Below, piece after piece: positions 9,481 to 17,990 of a stretch of 64,000 nt of DNA. Numbering within the stretch: position 1 is the stretch's first letter; every line of letters starts with the position of its first letter. Where the stretch lies: NCBI GenBank assembly GCA_963761775.1, contig CAVXIF010000012.1, positions 124,001 to 188,000 of the forward strand. Reading direction: 5' to 3'. The stretch comes from Parerythrobacter_A sp963761775 (GTDB lineage: Bacteria > Pseudomonadota > Alphaproteobacteria > Sphingomonadales > Sphingomonadaceae). A model generated the notes under the pieces. It was not told where the DNA came from and ran no database searches. It saw nothing but the letters and a program-made list of their open reading frames with translations. The translations under genes and the position numbers were made by a program.

Positions 9481-10084
9481 CTACATTTGCGCTTCCAGCG
9501 ACAGTCTGACGGCATCGGCGGCATGGCCCGCATCCAGCTTTGCCATCATGTTGGCGCGGTGGATCTCGACGGTGCGCGGGCTGATCCCGAGATCGCGCGC
9601 AATCGCCTTGTTGGTATGTCCGGAAGCCAGCAGGTCGAGCACCTCGCGCTCACGGCGGGACAGGCTGGATATGCGGTCGCGCGCCTCGAACATGCGCTGT
9701 CGCGCCTCGGCGAAATGACGTGCCTCCACGGCGATGGCGTCCAGCGAGCGGCTGAACATTGCCGGATCGAGCGGCGTGGCGAGATAGTCCAGCGCGCCGG
9801 ACTTCATCGCCTGTACTGTTCGGGCCACGCACGGCTGCCCGGCAATGGCAATCACCGGCAGCGAAACTTCTGAGCGCGTTAATATGGCGATGGTATTCGT
9901 AATGCCGCCATCCGAAGCATCGTCGCACGCTACTACGATACCCTGCGAGGGCTTGCATTCGATCAGTTCGGTCATGATCGTGATAGACTTCGACATGGTG
10001 ACCCAGCCGCGTGACCATCTGCACGAAGGCAGCACGGTCGCGCGACGATGAATTAAGGTAATGTATTGTCAGGCGATGTTTCAT
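9481..10084 (-). CDS. FixJ/LuxR-type response regulator with degenerate receiver, one frameshift
   Basis: The product is a probable DNA-binding regulator. Residues 1-125 are a receiver-like domain and about 130-200 a LuxR/FixJ helix-turn-helix: SLSRREREVLDLLASG, then NKAIARDLGISPRTVEIHR. The receiver lacks the usual N-terminal acidic pair; the text is IHYLNSSSRDR, as in a sphingomonad FixJ subfamily. Phosphorylation may therefore not be the trigger. The N-terminus MKHRLTIHYLN (ATG at 10082-10084) is in one frame and TELIECKPSQG onward in another, so a base is gained or lost near 9970-9990. It lies downstream of the Anbu gene on the same strand with a 148-base gap, so it might be read from its own promoter. 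No sensor kinase is nearby. Confidence 0.85.
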
Positions 10085-10232
10085 GCCTGCCGATGTGCCG
10101 CACTACGCAGAGTTGCATAATCCGTAACAATACTTGTTTTGGACCCGATTTTGCGCGAACCGCTAGTCGAGCCTGTTCATACCGCCATTCAGTTTGATCC
10201 GATATGGACCAGCAAATACGCGCCCGCTTGCA

Positions 10233-10995
10233 CTATTCGGATGGATCGCCGGGTTTGTTATAGAAACTGTAGTCCGGCAGGGAATGAAACGCCTTGCGCA
10301 GGGCATCGCCCCAGCTTGAGGAGATCGCTTCGAAATACTGGTCGTGGGCGGTGATACGCCGCTCGAATGTCGGCGCCAGATCGTCGCGTCCGATAACCAT
10401 CATGTCGAGCGGCAGCCCGACCGACAGGTTGGCCTTCAGCGTAGAGTCGAACGACACCATCAGCAGCTTCACTGCATCCTCGAAGCTCATCGTGCGGTCG
10501 TATCCGCGCAGGATGATCGGGCGGCCATATTTGGTTTCGCCGATCTGGAAAAACGGCGTGTCGAGGCTGGCTTCGATGAAGTTGCCTTCTGGGTAGATCA
10601 TGAACAGGCGCGGCTCCATGCCGTTCGATCTGACCGGCGAGGATGATCGTTGCGGTGAACCGTCCCTTGCTGCCCGGCGCATTGGCGGCCTGTCGTTCCT
10701 GAATCGTCTTGCGCAGCAGACGCCCGATCTCGGTCGCCACCTTGAACATGGTCGGCGCTTCCAGCAGCGAGTTCTCGCGATCTTCCGGGGCCTTGCTGCG
10801 TTCTTCCAGCTGGCTGATGACCGATTGCGTGGTGGCGAGATTGCCCGCGGTCATCACTGCCAGCATCCTATCTCCCTCGACGTGCCAGTGGTGCATCTTC
10901 TTGAAGACGCTGATGTTGTCGACACCCGAATTGGTGCGGGTGTCGCTCATCAGGACGAGGCCCTTATCGACCATCATGCCGACGCAATACGTCAT
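10233..10995 (-). CDS. Anbu-type proteasome homologue (Ntn-hydrolase), one frameshift
   Basis: Anbu proteins are Ntn hydrolases related to HslV and proteasome beta subunits; their cellular substrates are unknown. The start ATG at 10993-10995 gives MTYCVGMMVDKGLVLMSDTR, leaving Thr as residue 2, ready to become the N-terminal nucleophile after Met removal. Conserved TNSGVDNIS follows, and the C-terminal half contains FMIYPEGNFIEAS, FQIGETKYGRPI and FDSTLKANLSVG, all typical of this family. The frame changes near 10630, between ATIILAGQI and GMEPRLFMI; one base restores a protein of about 254 residues. It is the last gene of a four-gene minus-strand cluster with transglutaminase, alpha-E and ATP-grasp proteins, an arrangement conserved in many proteobacteria. 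Confidence 0.9.
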
Positions 10996-11044
10996 CGTGT
11001 GTTTCCTGTTGGTTGGACGCTGCCGATAGCCGACGACGTCGGAA

Positions 11045-11860
11045 TTACTGTTGTGGCTGCTGCTGTTCCACCGAGACATCGACCGTCAGGTCTTCGGACG
11101 TGGTGCCGAAACTGATACCGGTGATCGGTGCCGCATCGCGATAGTCGAGGCCGGTGGCGACGCGAACATAGCGCGGGTCGGGACTGATACCGTTCGAGAT
11201 ATCGAAGCCGACCCAGCCCAGCCCGTCGACATGCGCTTCGGCCCAAGCGTGCGTCGCCTCCTGGTCGATACGGTCGTTCATCATCAGGTAGCCGCTGACG
11301 TAGCGGGCGGGCACATCGTGCTGGCGGGCCAGACCGATGAAGATGTGGGCATGGTCCTGACAGACGCCCTTGCCCAGCGTCACCGCTTCTTCTGCCGTGG
11401 TTTTCGCGCCGGTTTCTCCGGTGCGGTACTCGACCTTTTCGGCGATACGCTGCGACAGGGCATGAAGGAATGCCAAACGGTCGCCTTCCTCCGGCTGGAT
11501 GTCTGCCACCATTGCGCGCACATTGTCGCCCGGCCTGGTCAGCGGCGTCTGGCCCAGGAACGCCCATAGCGGCAAATGGCCCGAATGCGCGCCGATTACA
11601 CCGGCATTGTCCTCGGTATCGACGACGCCTTCGCATTTCACCACCACCTCGGTAACGCCGCTGTCGACATTGACGAGCGTGACCGAATTGAAATGCTGGT
11701 CGTCGTAGGAAAACTCGGCGCTCGCGTTCTCGTAGGTCATGTTCCATTCGACGATGGACTGCCCCTGCGTTTCCTTCGGCGTGAGGCGCAGACGTTGCAG
11801 CGCATGGACCACCGGCTCGGTGAATCGGTATTTGGTGGTATGGCGTATGGAAAGTCGCAT
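11045..11860 (-). CDS. Transglutaminase-family cysteine protein (271 aa)
   Basis: The product has an N-terminal bacterial transglutaminase-associated domain (MRLSIRHTTKYRFTEPV, residues 1-80) and a transglutaminase/protease-like core. The core includes the catalytic triad: Cys in GKGVCQDHAH near residue 165, His in THAWAEAHV near 208 and Asp in GFDISNG near 223. This core can make or cut amide bonds; which reaction applies here is unknown. It lies 5 bases after the alpha-E gene and 49 bases before the Anbu start. The partnership with an ATP-grasp amidoligase-like enzyme suggests a peptide that is built, then trimmed or transferred. Length is normal and the frame intact. Confidence 0.92.
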   Translation of the reverse strand: MRLSIRHTTKYRFTEPVVHALQRLRLTPKETQGQSIVEWNMTYENASAEFSYDDQHFNSVTLVNVDSGVTEVVVKCEGVVDTEDNAGVIGAHSGHLPLWAFLGQTPLTRPGDNVRAMVADIQPEEGDRLAFLHALSQRIAEKVEYRTGETGAKTTAEEAVTLGKGVCQDHAHIFIGLARQHDVPARYVSGYLMMNDRIDQEATHAWAEAHVDGLGWVGFDISNGISPDPRYVRVATGLDYRDAAPITGISFGTTSEDLTVDVSVEQQQPQQ

Positions 11861-11865
11861 AATGG

Positions 11866-12811
11866 TTACCTGACGAACCGATAGTCTTCGGCGATGGCGG
11901 CTGCGATGGCGGAATTCGTGCCGATGAAATCCAGCAGGAACTCGTGCAACCCCTGCTCGAACACCTGGTCGATGTTAATATCGGCCATGCGCATGTCGGC
12001 TTGACGCATCAGTGCATTGCAGCTTGCCTCGCGCCCGTGCATCCGCGCCAGCGCGGCGACTTCATCGCGCAGGCTGGAGTGACAGAACGCAAGGCTGCGC
12101 GGAAAGCGTTCGTCCAGCACCAGGAATTCGACAATGCCGCGCGCGGTAATTTCACCGGCATTGATCGTGCTGAACGCGCTGTCACCCGAAACGGAGCGCA
12201 GCAGGTTGTCCCACTGTCCGCGGTCCATGTTCGACCCGACATAGGACAACGATGGCAGCAGCAGATAGTATTTCATGTCCAGCATGCGTGCCACGCTATC
12301 GGCGCGTTCGATGAACGTCCCGGCGCGGGCGAAAGTGGAACCCTTCGTTGCGCAGCAGCGTGCCGGTCATCGCGCCATGCGCCAGCGTGCCCGTCCGCCG
12401 GACCATCGCCACGACCTCGCCGACGCTGCCTTGCCCGACATCCTCCGACAGCGCATCGCGCAGGGCCATCCAGCTTTCGTTGATGACTTCCCACAATTCG
12501 CCGGAAATCACGCTTCGGACGGCCCGCGCATTGGTGCGCACGTCCTCGATCATGGCCAGCACGCTTTCCGGGTTGGACTTGCCACGCAGCACGAAATTCC
12601 AGACATTTGTGCCAATGTAGTCGTCGTGCTCGCTTTCATACGCCGAGGTCAGGCCGATGGCGGCGATGACGGAGCGCCATTCCGCCTCCGCCGTTTCAAG
12701 GTCGCGGGTCACGGCCATGCGCAGTCCGGCGTCGAGCATGCGCGCGGTGTTCTCCGCCCGTTCGAGGTAGCGGAACATCCAGAACAGGCGATTGGCGGTG
12801 CGGCCGAGCAT
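11866..12811 (-). CDS. Alpha-E domain protein (DUF403), one frameshift
   Basis: The product is a helical protein of about 315 residues belonging to the alpha-E family, which is almost always paired with a circularly permuted ATP-grasp enzyme. It opens MLGRTANRLFWMFRYLERAENTA, the family signature, and continues with YIGTNVWNF and ELWEVINESW. The second half reads ADSVARMLDMKYYLLLP and RGIVEFLVLDERFPRS. The two halves are in different frames, with the break near 12340. It starts 13 bases after the ATP-grasp stop, so the two are very probably one transcript. The biochemical role is unknown. Confidence 0.9.
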
Positions 12812-12824
12812 CAGCGGGCGTCCT

Positions 12825-14256
12825 TCATATATCTTTCAGCACCCAGGTATCCTTGGTGCCCCCGCCCTGGCTGGAATTGACCACCAGCGACCCCTCTTTC
12901 AGCGCCACACGGGTCAGCCCGCCGGGGACAAGGTCGATACCTTTGGGCGAGACCAGCACATAAGGCCGCAGATCGACGTGGCGCGGGGCGAGGCCGGATT
13001 CGGTGAAGATCGGCACCGTGGAAAGCGCCAGTGTGGGCTGCGCGATGTAATTGGCCGGATTGGCTTCCAGCTTGGTGCGGAATTCGGCCAGTTCCTTCCG
13101 GCTGGACGTCGGCCCGATCAGCATGCCGTAGCCACCCGATCCATGCACTTCCTTCACCACCAGCTCGGCCAGGTTGTCGAGCACGTAGGCAAGGCTTTCC
13201 GGGTCCGAACAGCGCCATGTCTTCACATTGGGCAGTAACGGTTTCTCGCCGGTGTAGAATTCCACGATCTCCGGCATGAAGCTGTAAACTGCCTTGTCGT
13301 CGCAGATGCCGGTGCCGGGCGCGTTGGCGATGGTGATATTGCCCGCACGGTACACGTCCATGATGCCCGGCACGCCGAGCATGGAATCGGGATTGAAGCT
13401 GAGCGGATCGAGGAACTCGTCGTCCACGCGGCGGTAAATAACGTCGACCGGCTCGTATCCGTGCGTGGTCCGCATGGCGACATGGCCGTCGGTCACGCGC
13501 AGGTCGTTCCCCTCGACCAGCGCCGCCCCCATCTTGTCCGCCAGGAAAGGCGTGTTCGAAATAGGCGCTGTTGAAGATGCCGGGCGTCAGCACCGCGACA
13601 TTGGGCTTGCCCCTGGTCGTCGGCGGGGCGCAGGCGGCAAGGCTCTTGGCAAGACGGCGCGGATAGTCCGACACCCCTTCGACGGCCACACGGGTGAACA
13701 GTTCGGGGAACATCGCCATCATCGTTTCGCGGTTCTCCAGCATGTAGGAGACACCCGACGGGGTGCGCGCGTTGTCTTCCAGCACATACCATTCGTCCGG
13801 CCCGGTGCGGACCAGATCGATGCCGACGATATGGGTATAGACCCCGCCCGGCGGCGTGAAGCCGACCATCTGCTGAAGCCACGCGGCGTTATTGCGGAAC
13901 AGGCGCTGCGGCACCCGGCCCGCGCGGATGATCTCCTGCCGGTGATAGAGGTCGTAGATGAAGGAATTGAGCGCGCGGACCCGCTGTTCGATCCCGCGTT
14001 TCAGCCGCCGCCATTCGCCCGCGCCGATGATGCGCGGCACGGTGTCGAACGGGATGAGCCGCTCCTCGGCCTCGTCCTCGCCATAGACGTTGAAGGTAAT
14101 TCCCGTCTTGCGGAAGTTGGTTTCGGCATCGACATGCTTGCGTAGCAACCACGCGCTGTCCTGCGCCTCCTGCCATTTGCAGTAATCTTCATAGGGCGGC
14201 CGGACGCATTCGTCCGTACCGCGCATCTCGTCGAAATTCTTCTGAATCTGCGCCAT
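12825..14256 (-). CDS. Circularly permuted ATP-grasp protein, one frameshift
   Basis: The product is a predicted ATP-dependent carboxylate-amine ligase of the circularly permuted ATP-grasp family (CP_ATPgrasp). The start ATG at 14254-14256 gives MAQIQKNFDEMR. Family landmarks are GITFNVYGEDEAEERLIPFD, YVLEDNARTPSGVSYMLENR, GHVAMRTTHGYEPVDVIYRR, NAPGTGICDDKAVYSF, VVKEVHGSGGYGML and NSSQGGGTKDTWVL. The frame breaks near 13548, where an extra C shifts AFLADKMGAAL. Repaired, it is about 477 residues, the family norm. It heads the alpha-E/transglutaminase/Anbu cluster. An alpha/beta-hydrolase gene ends 87 bases upstream on the same strand and may belong to the unit. The product of this conserved neighbourhood is predicted to be a modified peptide but has not been identified, to my knowledge. 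Confidence 0.92.
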
Positions 14257-14343
14257 AGCCCCCCGCGTATCGCTGATCCGGCGCGGCCTGGCTAGGCTCC
14301 TCCGCATAGGGACCGGTTCGGCCCCGTCACTTCCAACAAAGGT

Positions 14344-15108
14344 TCAGTCGCGTTTGAGTTCCGCCAGCACCGCCGCGATGCATTCGGGCGAGGAGGAAAA
14401 GCCCATATGCGAACAGCGCAGCGCCACCGTGCGGTCGCGCTCGCTCGGTTTGCCGCGTGCGCAGCGTGCGCTGATTACGCCGTCGCGCGGGCTCCAGAAC
14501 GCCACCGTTTCGACAGGCGGCTTGTCGCGCATCTGCGTTTCGATAGGCGGGGCATCGACGCGGTGGCCGGTCACGAACTGGTAGGCGCGCCAGACATTGT
14601 TGCCGCGTGGATTGCCGGAAAAGGGGGAACCCATCGTCACCACTTTTGCCACCTGGCCCGGAATACGGTGCGCCACATCACGCGCGAACAATCCGCCAAG
14701 GCTCCAGCCGACCAGCACCACCTTCTGTCCGTACCGGTCCGAAATATCGGTGAGCCGCTGTTCCAGTTGCGCCACGCGGTCTTGCGTCGGCCCCCAGTTG
14801 AAACCTTGGCCCCAGCGTTTGACGGTATGTCCAGCGCGTTCCAGCTGCTGCGCCATGTACCGCATGCGCACAGGGTGCGTCGCAAAGCCCGGCAGCAGCA
14901 TCACGACCTTCGGCGTCTCGGCCCGTTCGACCGGAAGCGTTCGGAACGGGCGTTTGAAAACATCCGCGATATGCGTCGCTTCCGCCGCGAACCGCAACAG
15001 GGGCGGACGGTCCACCATTTCGCGCTCCGGTTCGGCAGCAAGCGCCACGCGCCGCGACAGTTCGGCGCGATAGAAGGAGGTGTCGGGAAGGGAAAACTTT
15101 GAAGCCAT
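14344..15108 (-). CDS. Alpha/beta-hydrolase (254 aa)
   Basis: The product is a probable serine esterase or lipase-like hydrolase. The nucleophile elbow GWSLGG is near residue 138, the acid is in SPRDGVIS near 209 and the His in CSHMGF near 234, in canonical order. VVMLLPGF near residue 70 supplies the oxyanion strand. No signal peptide is evident. The substrate is unknown. It is divergent from uvrB (136 bases between) and co-directional with the ATP-grasp/alpha-E/transglutaminase/Anbu genes downstream, so it may share their transcript. Confidence 0.85.
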   Translation of the reverse strand: MASKFSLPDTSFYRAELSRRVALAAEPEREMVDRPPLLRFAAEATHIADVFKRPFRTLPVERAETPKVVMLLPGFATHPVRMRYMAQQLERAGHTVKRWGQGFNWGPTQDRVAQLEQRLTDISDRYGQKVVLVGWSLGGLFARDVAHRIPGQVAKVVTMGSPFSGNPRGNNVWRAYQFVTGHRVDAPPIETQMRDKPPVETVAFWSPRDGVISARCARGKPSERDRTVALRCSHMGFSSSPECIAAVLAELKRD

Positions 15109-15244
15109 AGTCAGGACGTTACGCTCGGGAACCTTGCTGGTGCCTTAAATCCGTAACAGTGTGACAGAAACGTGTCCAATCGCCGATGCGCAGACAGGAT
15201 CGCGCGGGTTGCGAGCGGGCCGTCGCTTCTCCATATCGCACACC

Positions 15245-17434
15245 ATGTCCGAACTCGTCATCCGCCGTGGTCTGGAAGAGCCCGACACCACCGGCAGTTT
15301 CACGCCGCACAAACCGGCCCGCCCGGAAAAATCGATGCCGGGCCGCAAGTTCGAAGTCGTCTCCGATTACAGCCCGGCCGGCGACCAGCCGACCGCGATC
15401 AGGGATCTGGTTGCTGGCGTGAAGGATGGCGACAAGACGCAGGTTCTGCTGGGCGTAACCGGCAGCGGCAAGACGTACACGATGGCAAAGGTGATCGAGG
15501 AAACGCAGCGTCCGGCGCTGATCCTGGCCCCCAACAAGATCCTCGCCGCGCAGCTTTACGGCGAGTTCAAGAGCTTCTTCCCCAACAATGCGGTCGAGTA
15601 TTTCGTCAGCTATTACGATTACTACCAGCCCGAAGCCTACGTCCCGCGTTCCGATACCTATATCGAAAAGGAATCGAGCGTGAACGAGGCCATCGACCGG
15701 ATGCGCCATTCGGCGACCCGCGCCCTGCTGGAGCGTGACGATGTCATCATCGTCGCGTCGGTCTCCTGTCTCTACGGTATCGGTTCGGTCGAAACCTATT
15801 CGGCCATGATCTTCGACATCAAGGCGGGCGAAACGGTCGACCAGCGCGAGCTGATCCGCAAGCTGGTGGCCCTGCAATACAAGCGCAACGACGTGGCCTT
15901 TGCGCGCGGCAATTTCCGGGTGCGCGGCGACAGTCTGGAAATCTTCCCCAGCCATCTGGAAGACACCGCGTGGCGCGTCAGTTTCTTCGGCGACGATATC
16001 GAGGAAATCAACGAGTTCGACCCGCTGACCGGCAAGAAGGGTGAGACGCTGGAGAAAGTCCGCATCTACGCCAATTCGCACTACGTCACACCCGGCCCGA
16101 CGATGAAGCAGGCCTCCAGCGCCATCAAGTTCGAGCTGGAGGAACGGCTGAAGGAGCTGAACGCGGAAGGCCGTCTGCTGGAAGCGCAGCGGCTGGAGCA
16201 GCGCACCAATTTCGATCTGGAAATGATCGCCGCGACCGGCAGCTGCAACGGGATCGAGAATTACAGCCGCTTCCTGACCGGGCGCTTGCCGGGCGAACCG
16301 CCGCCCACCCTGTTCGAATACCTGCCCGAAAACGCGCTGCTGTTCGTGGATGAAAGCCACCAGACCGTGCCGCAGGTCGGCGCGATGGCGAAGGGCGATC
16401 ACCGCCGCAAGATCACGCTGGCCGAATACGGCTTCCGCTTGCCCAGCTGCATCGACAACCGCCCGTTGCGCTTCAACGAATGGGACGCAATGCGCCCGCA
16501 AACCTTTGCGGTTTCCGCCACGCCCGGCGGGTGGGAGATGGAACAATCGGGCGGCGTCTTTGCCGAGCAAGTCATTCGCCCTACCGGCTTGATCGATCCG
16601 CCGGTGGAAATCCGCCCGGTCGAGGATCAGGTACAGGATTGCATCGAGCAATGCCGCCAGACCGCCAAGGACGGCTATCGTACGCTGGTCACCACGCTGA
16701 CCAAGCGCATGTCCGAAGACCTGACGGAGTTTATGCACGAGGCGGGCTTGCGCGTCCGCTACATGCATAGCGATGTGGAAACGCTGGAGCGCATCGAACT
16801 GATCCGCGACCTGCGGCTGGGTGTCTACGATGTCCTCGTGGGCATCAATCTCCTGCGCGAAGGGCTCGACATTCCGGAATGCGGGCTGGTGTGCATTCTG
16901 GATGCCGACAAGGAAGGCTTCCTGCGATCCGAGACCAGTCTGGTGCAGACCATCGGGCGCGCCGCGCGCAATGTCGATGGCCGCGTCATCCTCTATGCCG
17001 ACCGCATCACCGGCAGCATGGAACGCGCGATGGCGGAAACAGACCGCCGCCGCGAAAAGCAGCGTGCTTTCAACGAGGAACACGGCATCACGCCGCGCAC
17101 CATCAAACGCGATATCGCCGACATCGTGGCCGACACCGCCAGCCAGGACGGCGTCACGGTCGACACGGGCGATGGCGAGGTCAACAACTTGGTCGGTCAC
17201 AATCTGCGCGGCTATATCGAAGACCTGGAAAAGCGGATGCGCGATGCCGCCGCCAATCTGGAATTCGAGGAAGCCGGGCGTTTGCGCGACGAGATACGCC
17301 GGCTGGAAAACGACGAGCTGGGCCTGCCCGATGCGGACAAGAAAGCACCCATCGTGGGCCGGTCCAACGAGGGCAAGCCCGGCACCCGCAAAATGCGGTA
17401 CGGGCGCGAACAGAAGAAGTGGGGCAAGAAGTAG
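15245..17434 (+). CDS. uvrB: UvrB, excinuclease ABC subunit B
   Basis: UvrB is the damage-verification helicase of nucleotide excision repair; it receives DNA from UvrA and recruits UvrC. The frame is intact at 729 residues. Walker A is GVTGSGKT near residue 75. The beta-hairpin region has YYDYYQPEAYVP, motif II is LFVDESHQ, and the helicase motifs LLREGLDIPE and QTIGRAARN follow. The C-terminal UvrC-binding coiled coil reads EDLEKRMRDAAANLEFEEA, and a basic tail follows. The start ATG at 15245 gives MSELVIRRGLEEPDT, as in related alphaproteobacteria. I looked for a GTTC-N7-GTTC type SOS box in the 136-base upstream gap and did not see one. Confidence 0.98.
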   Translation: MSELVIRRGLEEPDTTGSFTPHKPARPEKSMPGRKFEVVSDYSPAGDQPTAIRDLVAGVKDGDKTQVLLGVTGSGKTYTMAKVIEETQRPALILAPNKILAAQLYGEFKSFFPNNAVEYFVSYYDYYQPEAYVPRSDTYIEKESSVNEAIDRMRHSATRALLERDDVIIVASVSCLYGIGSVETYSAMIFDIKAGETVDQRELIRKLVALQYKRNDVAFARGNFRVRGDSLEIFPSHLEDTAWRVSFFGDDIEEINEFDPLTGKKGETLEKVRIYANSHYVTPGPTMKQASSAIKFELEERLKELNAEGRLLEAQRLEQRTNFDLEMIAATGSCNGIENYSRFLTGRLPGEPPPTLFEYLPENALLFVDESHQTVPQVGAMAKGDHRRKITLAEYGFRLPSCIDNRPLRFNEWDAMRPQTFAVSATPGGWEMEQSGGVFAEQVIRPTGLIDPPVEIRPVEDQVQDCIEQCRQTAKDGYRTLVTTLTKRMSEDLTEFMHEAGLRVRYMHSDVETLERIELIRDLRLGVYDVLVGINLLREGLDIPECGLVCILDADKEGFLRSETSLVQTIGRAARNVDGRVILYADRITGSMERAMAETDRRREKQRAFNEEHGITPRTIKRDIADIVADTASQDGVTVDTGDGEVNNLVGHNLRGYIEDLEKRMRDAAANLEFEEAGRLRDEIRRLENDELGLPDADKKAPIVGRSNEGKPGTRKMRYGREQKKWGKK

Positions 17435-17435
17435 C

Positions 17436-17990
17436 TTGGCCGTTCCTTCCGCGCGACCCGGCAGCATCGCAGTATTCGCTGCTGTCACCCTAGCCGCCTG
17501 CCAGCCTTCCCCCACCGACGATGCGCGGACCCGCGCGCCGGACATTCCGCAGCGCGATGCGCCGTCCGCCCCCATCGCTGCGCCCGACGTATCCGGCGCG
17601 GCGTGGGTGCCAAGCGAGGATCCGGCGCGGTTGTTGTATGGCAGTTCGGGCGAAGTGCCGCTGCTCGCGCTGGCCTGCGTTATCGAAGGCGGTACGAAGC
17701 GGTTGCGCATAACCCGCTACGAACGCGCCGATGCGGGGGCAGGCGCAATCATGGCGATTATCGGAAAGCAGAACCGTGCCCGCCTGCCGGTCGAAGCGGT
17801 GTGGAACGGGCGCGGCTGGCTGTGGGAGGCCAGCTATCCGGCAATGTCGCCGGAGATGGACGTGTTCATGGAACCGGAGCTGATCGAACTGACGGTGCCG
17901 GGCGCAGGGCGGCTCGATCTCAACCCCAGCGACTTGCCTGCCGCACTGCTGGCATCGTGCCGCGCTAGCGAACCGCCTCTGCCCGCCTGA
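17436..17990 (+). CDS. Putative lipoprotein of unknown function (184 aa)
   Basis: The product carries a lipoprotein signal with lipobox TLAACQ near residues 19-22, then a Pro/Ala/Asp-rich linker, then a compact domain of about 120 residues (LLALACVIEGG, RLRITRYERA, LPVEAVWNGRGWLWEA, FMEPELIELTVPG). I do not recognise the domain; it looks like a small beta-rich envelope protein. The best start is a TTG at 17436-17438, two bases after the uvrB stop, with GGGG upstream; no ATG or GTG precedes the signal peptide. The last 26 bases overlap the end of the convergent DsbD-like gene, so both stop codons lie inside the other gene. Confidence 0.7.
   Translation: MAVPSARPGSIAVFAAVTLAACQPSPTDDARTRAPDIPQRDAPSAPIAAPDVSGAAWVPSEDPARLLYGSSGEVPLLALACVIEGGTKRLRITRYERADAGAGAIMAIIGKQNRARLPVEAVWNGRGWLWEASYPAMSPEMDVFMEPELIELTVPGAGRLDLNPSDLPAALLASCRASEPPLPA

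Noticed and set aside
15109..15244. An SOS box upstream of uvrB
   Set aside because: I searched by eye for GTTC-N7-GTTC and GAAC-N7-GAAC patterns and found none in the gap.
15119..17710. An 863-codon minus-strand open frame opposite uvrB
   Set aside because: It is the antisense shadow of uvrB in GC-rich DNA; uvrB is complete and fully conserved, while the shadow shows no domain and is rich in Arg/His/Gln typical of such shadows.
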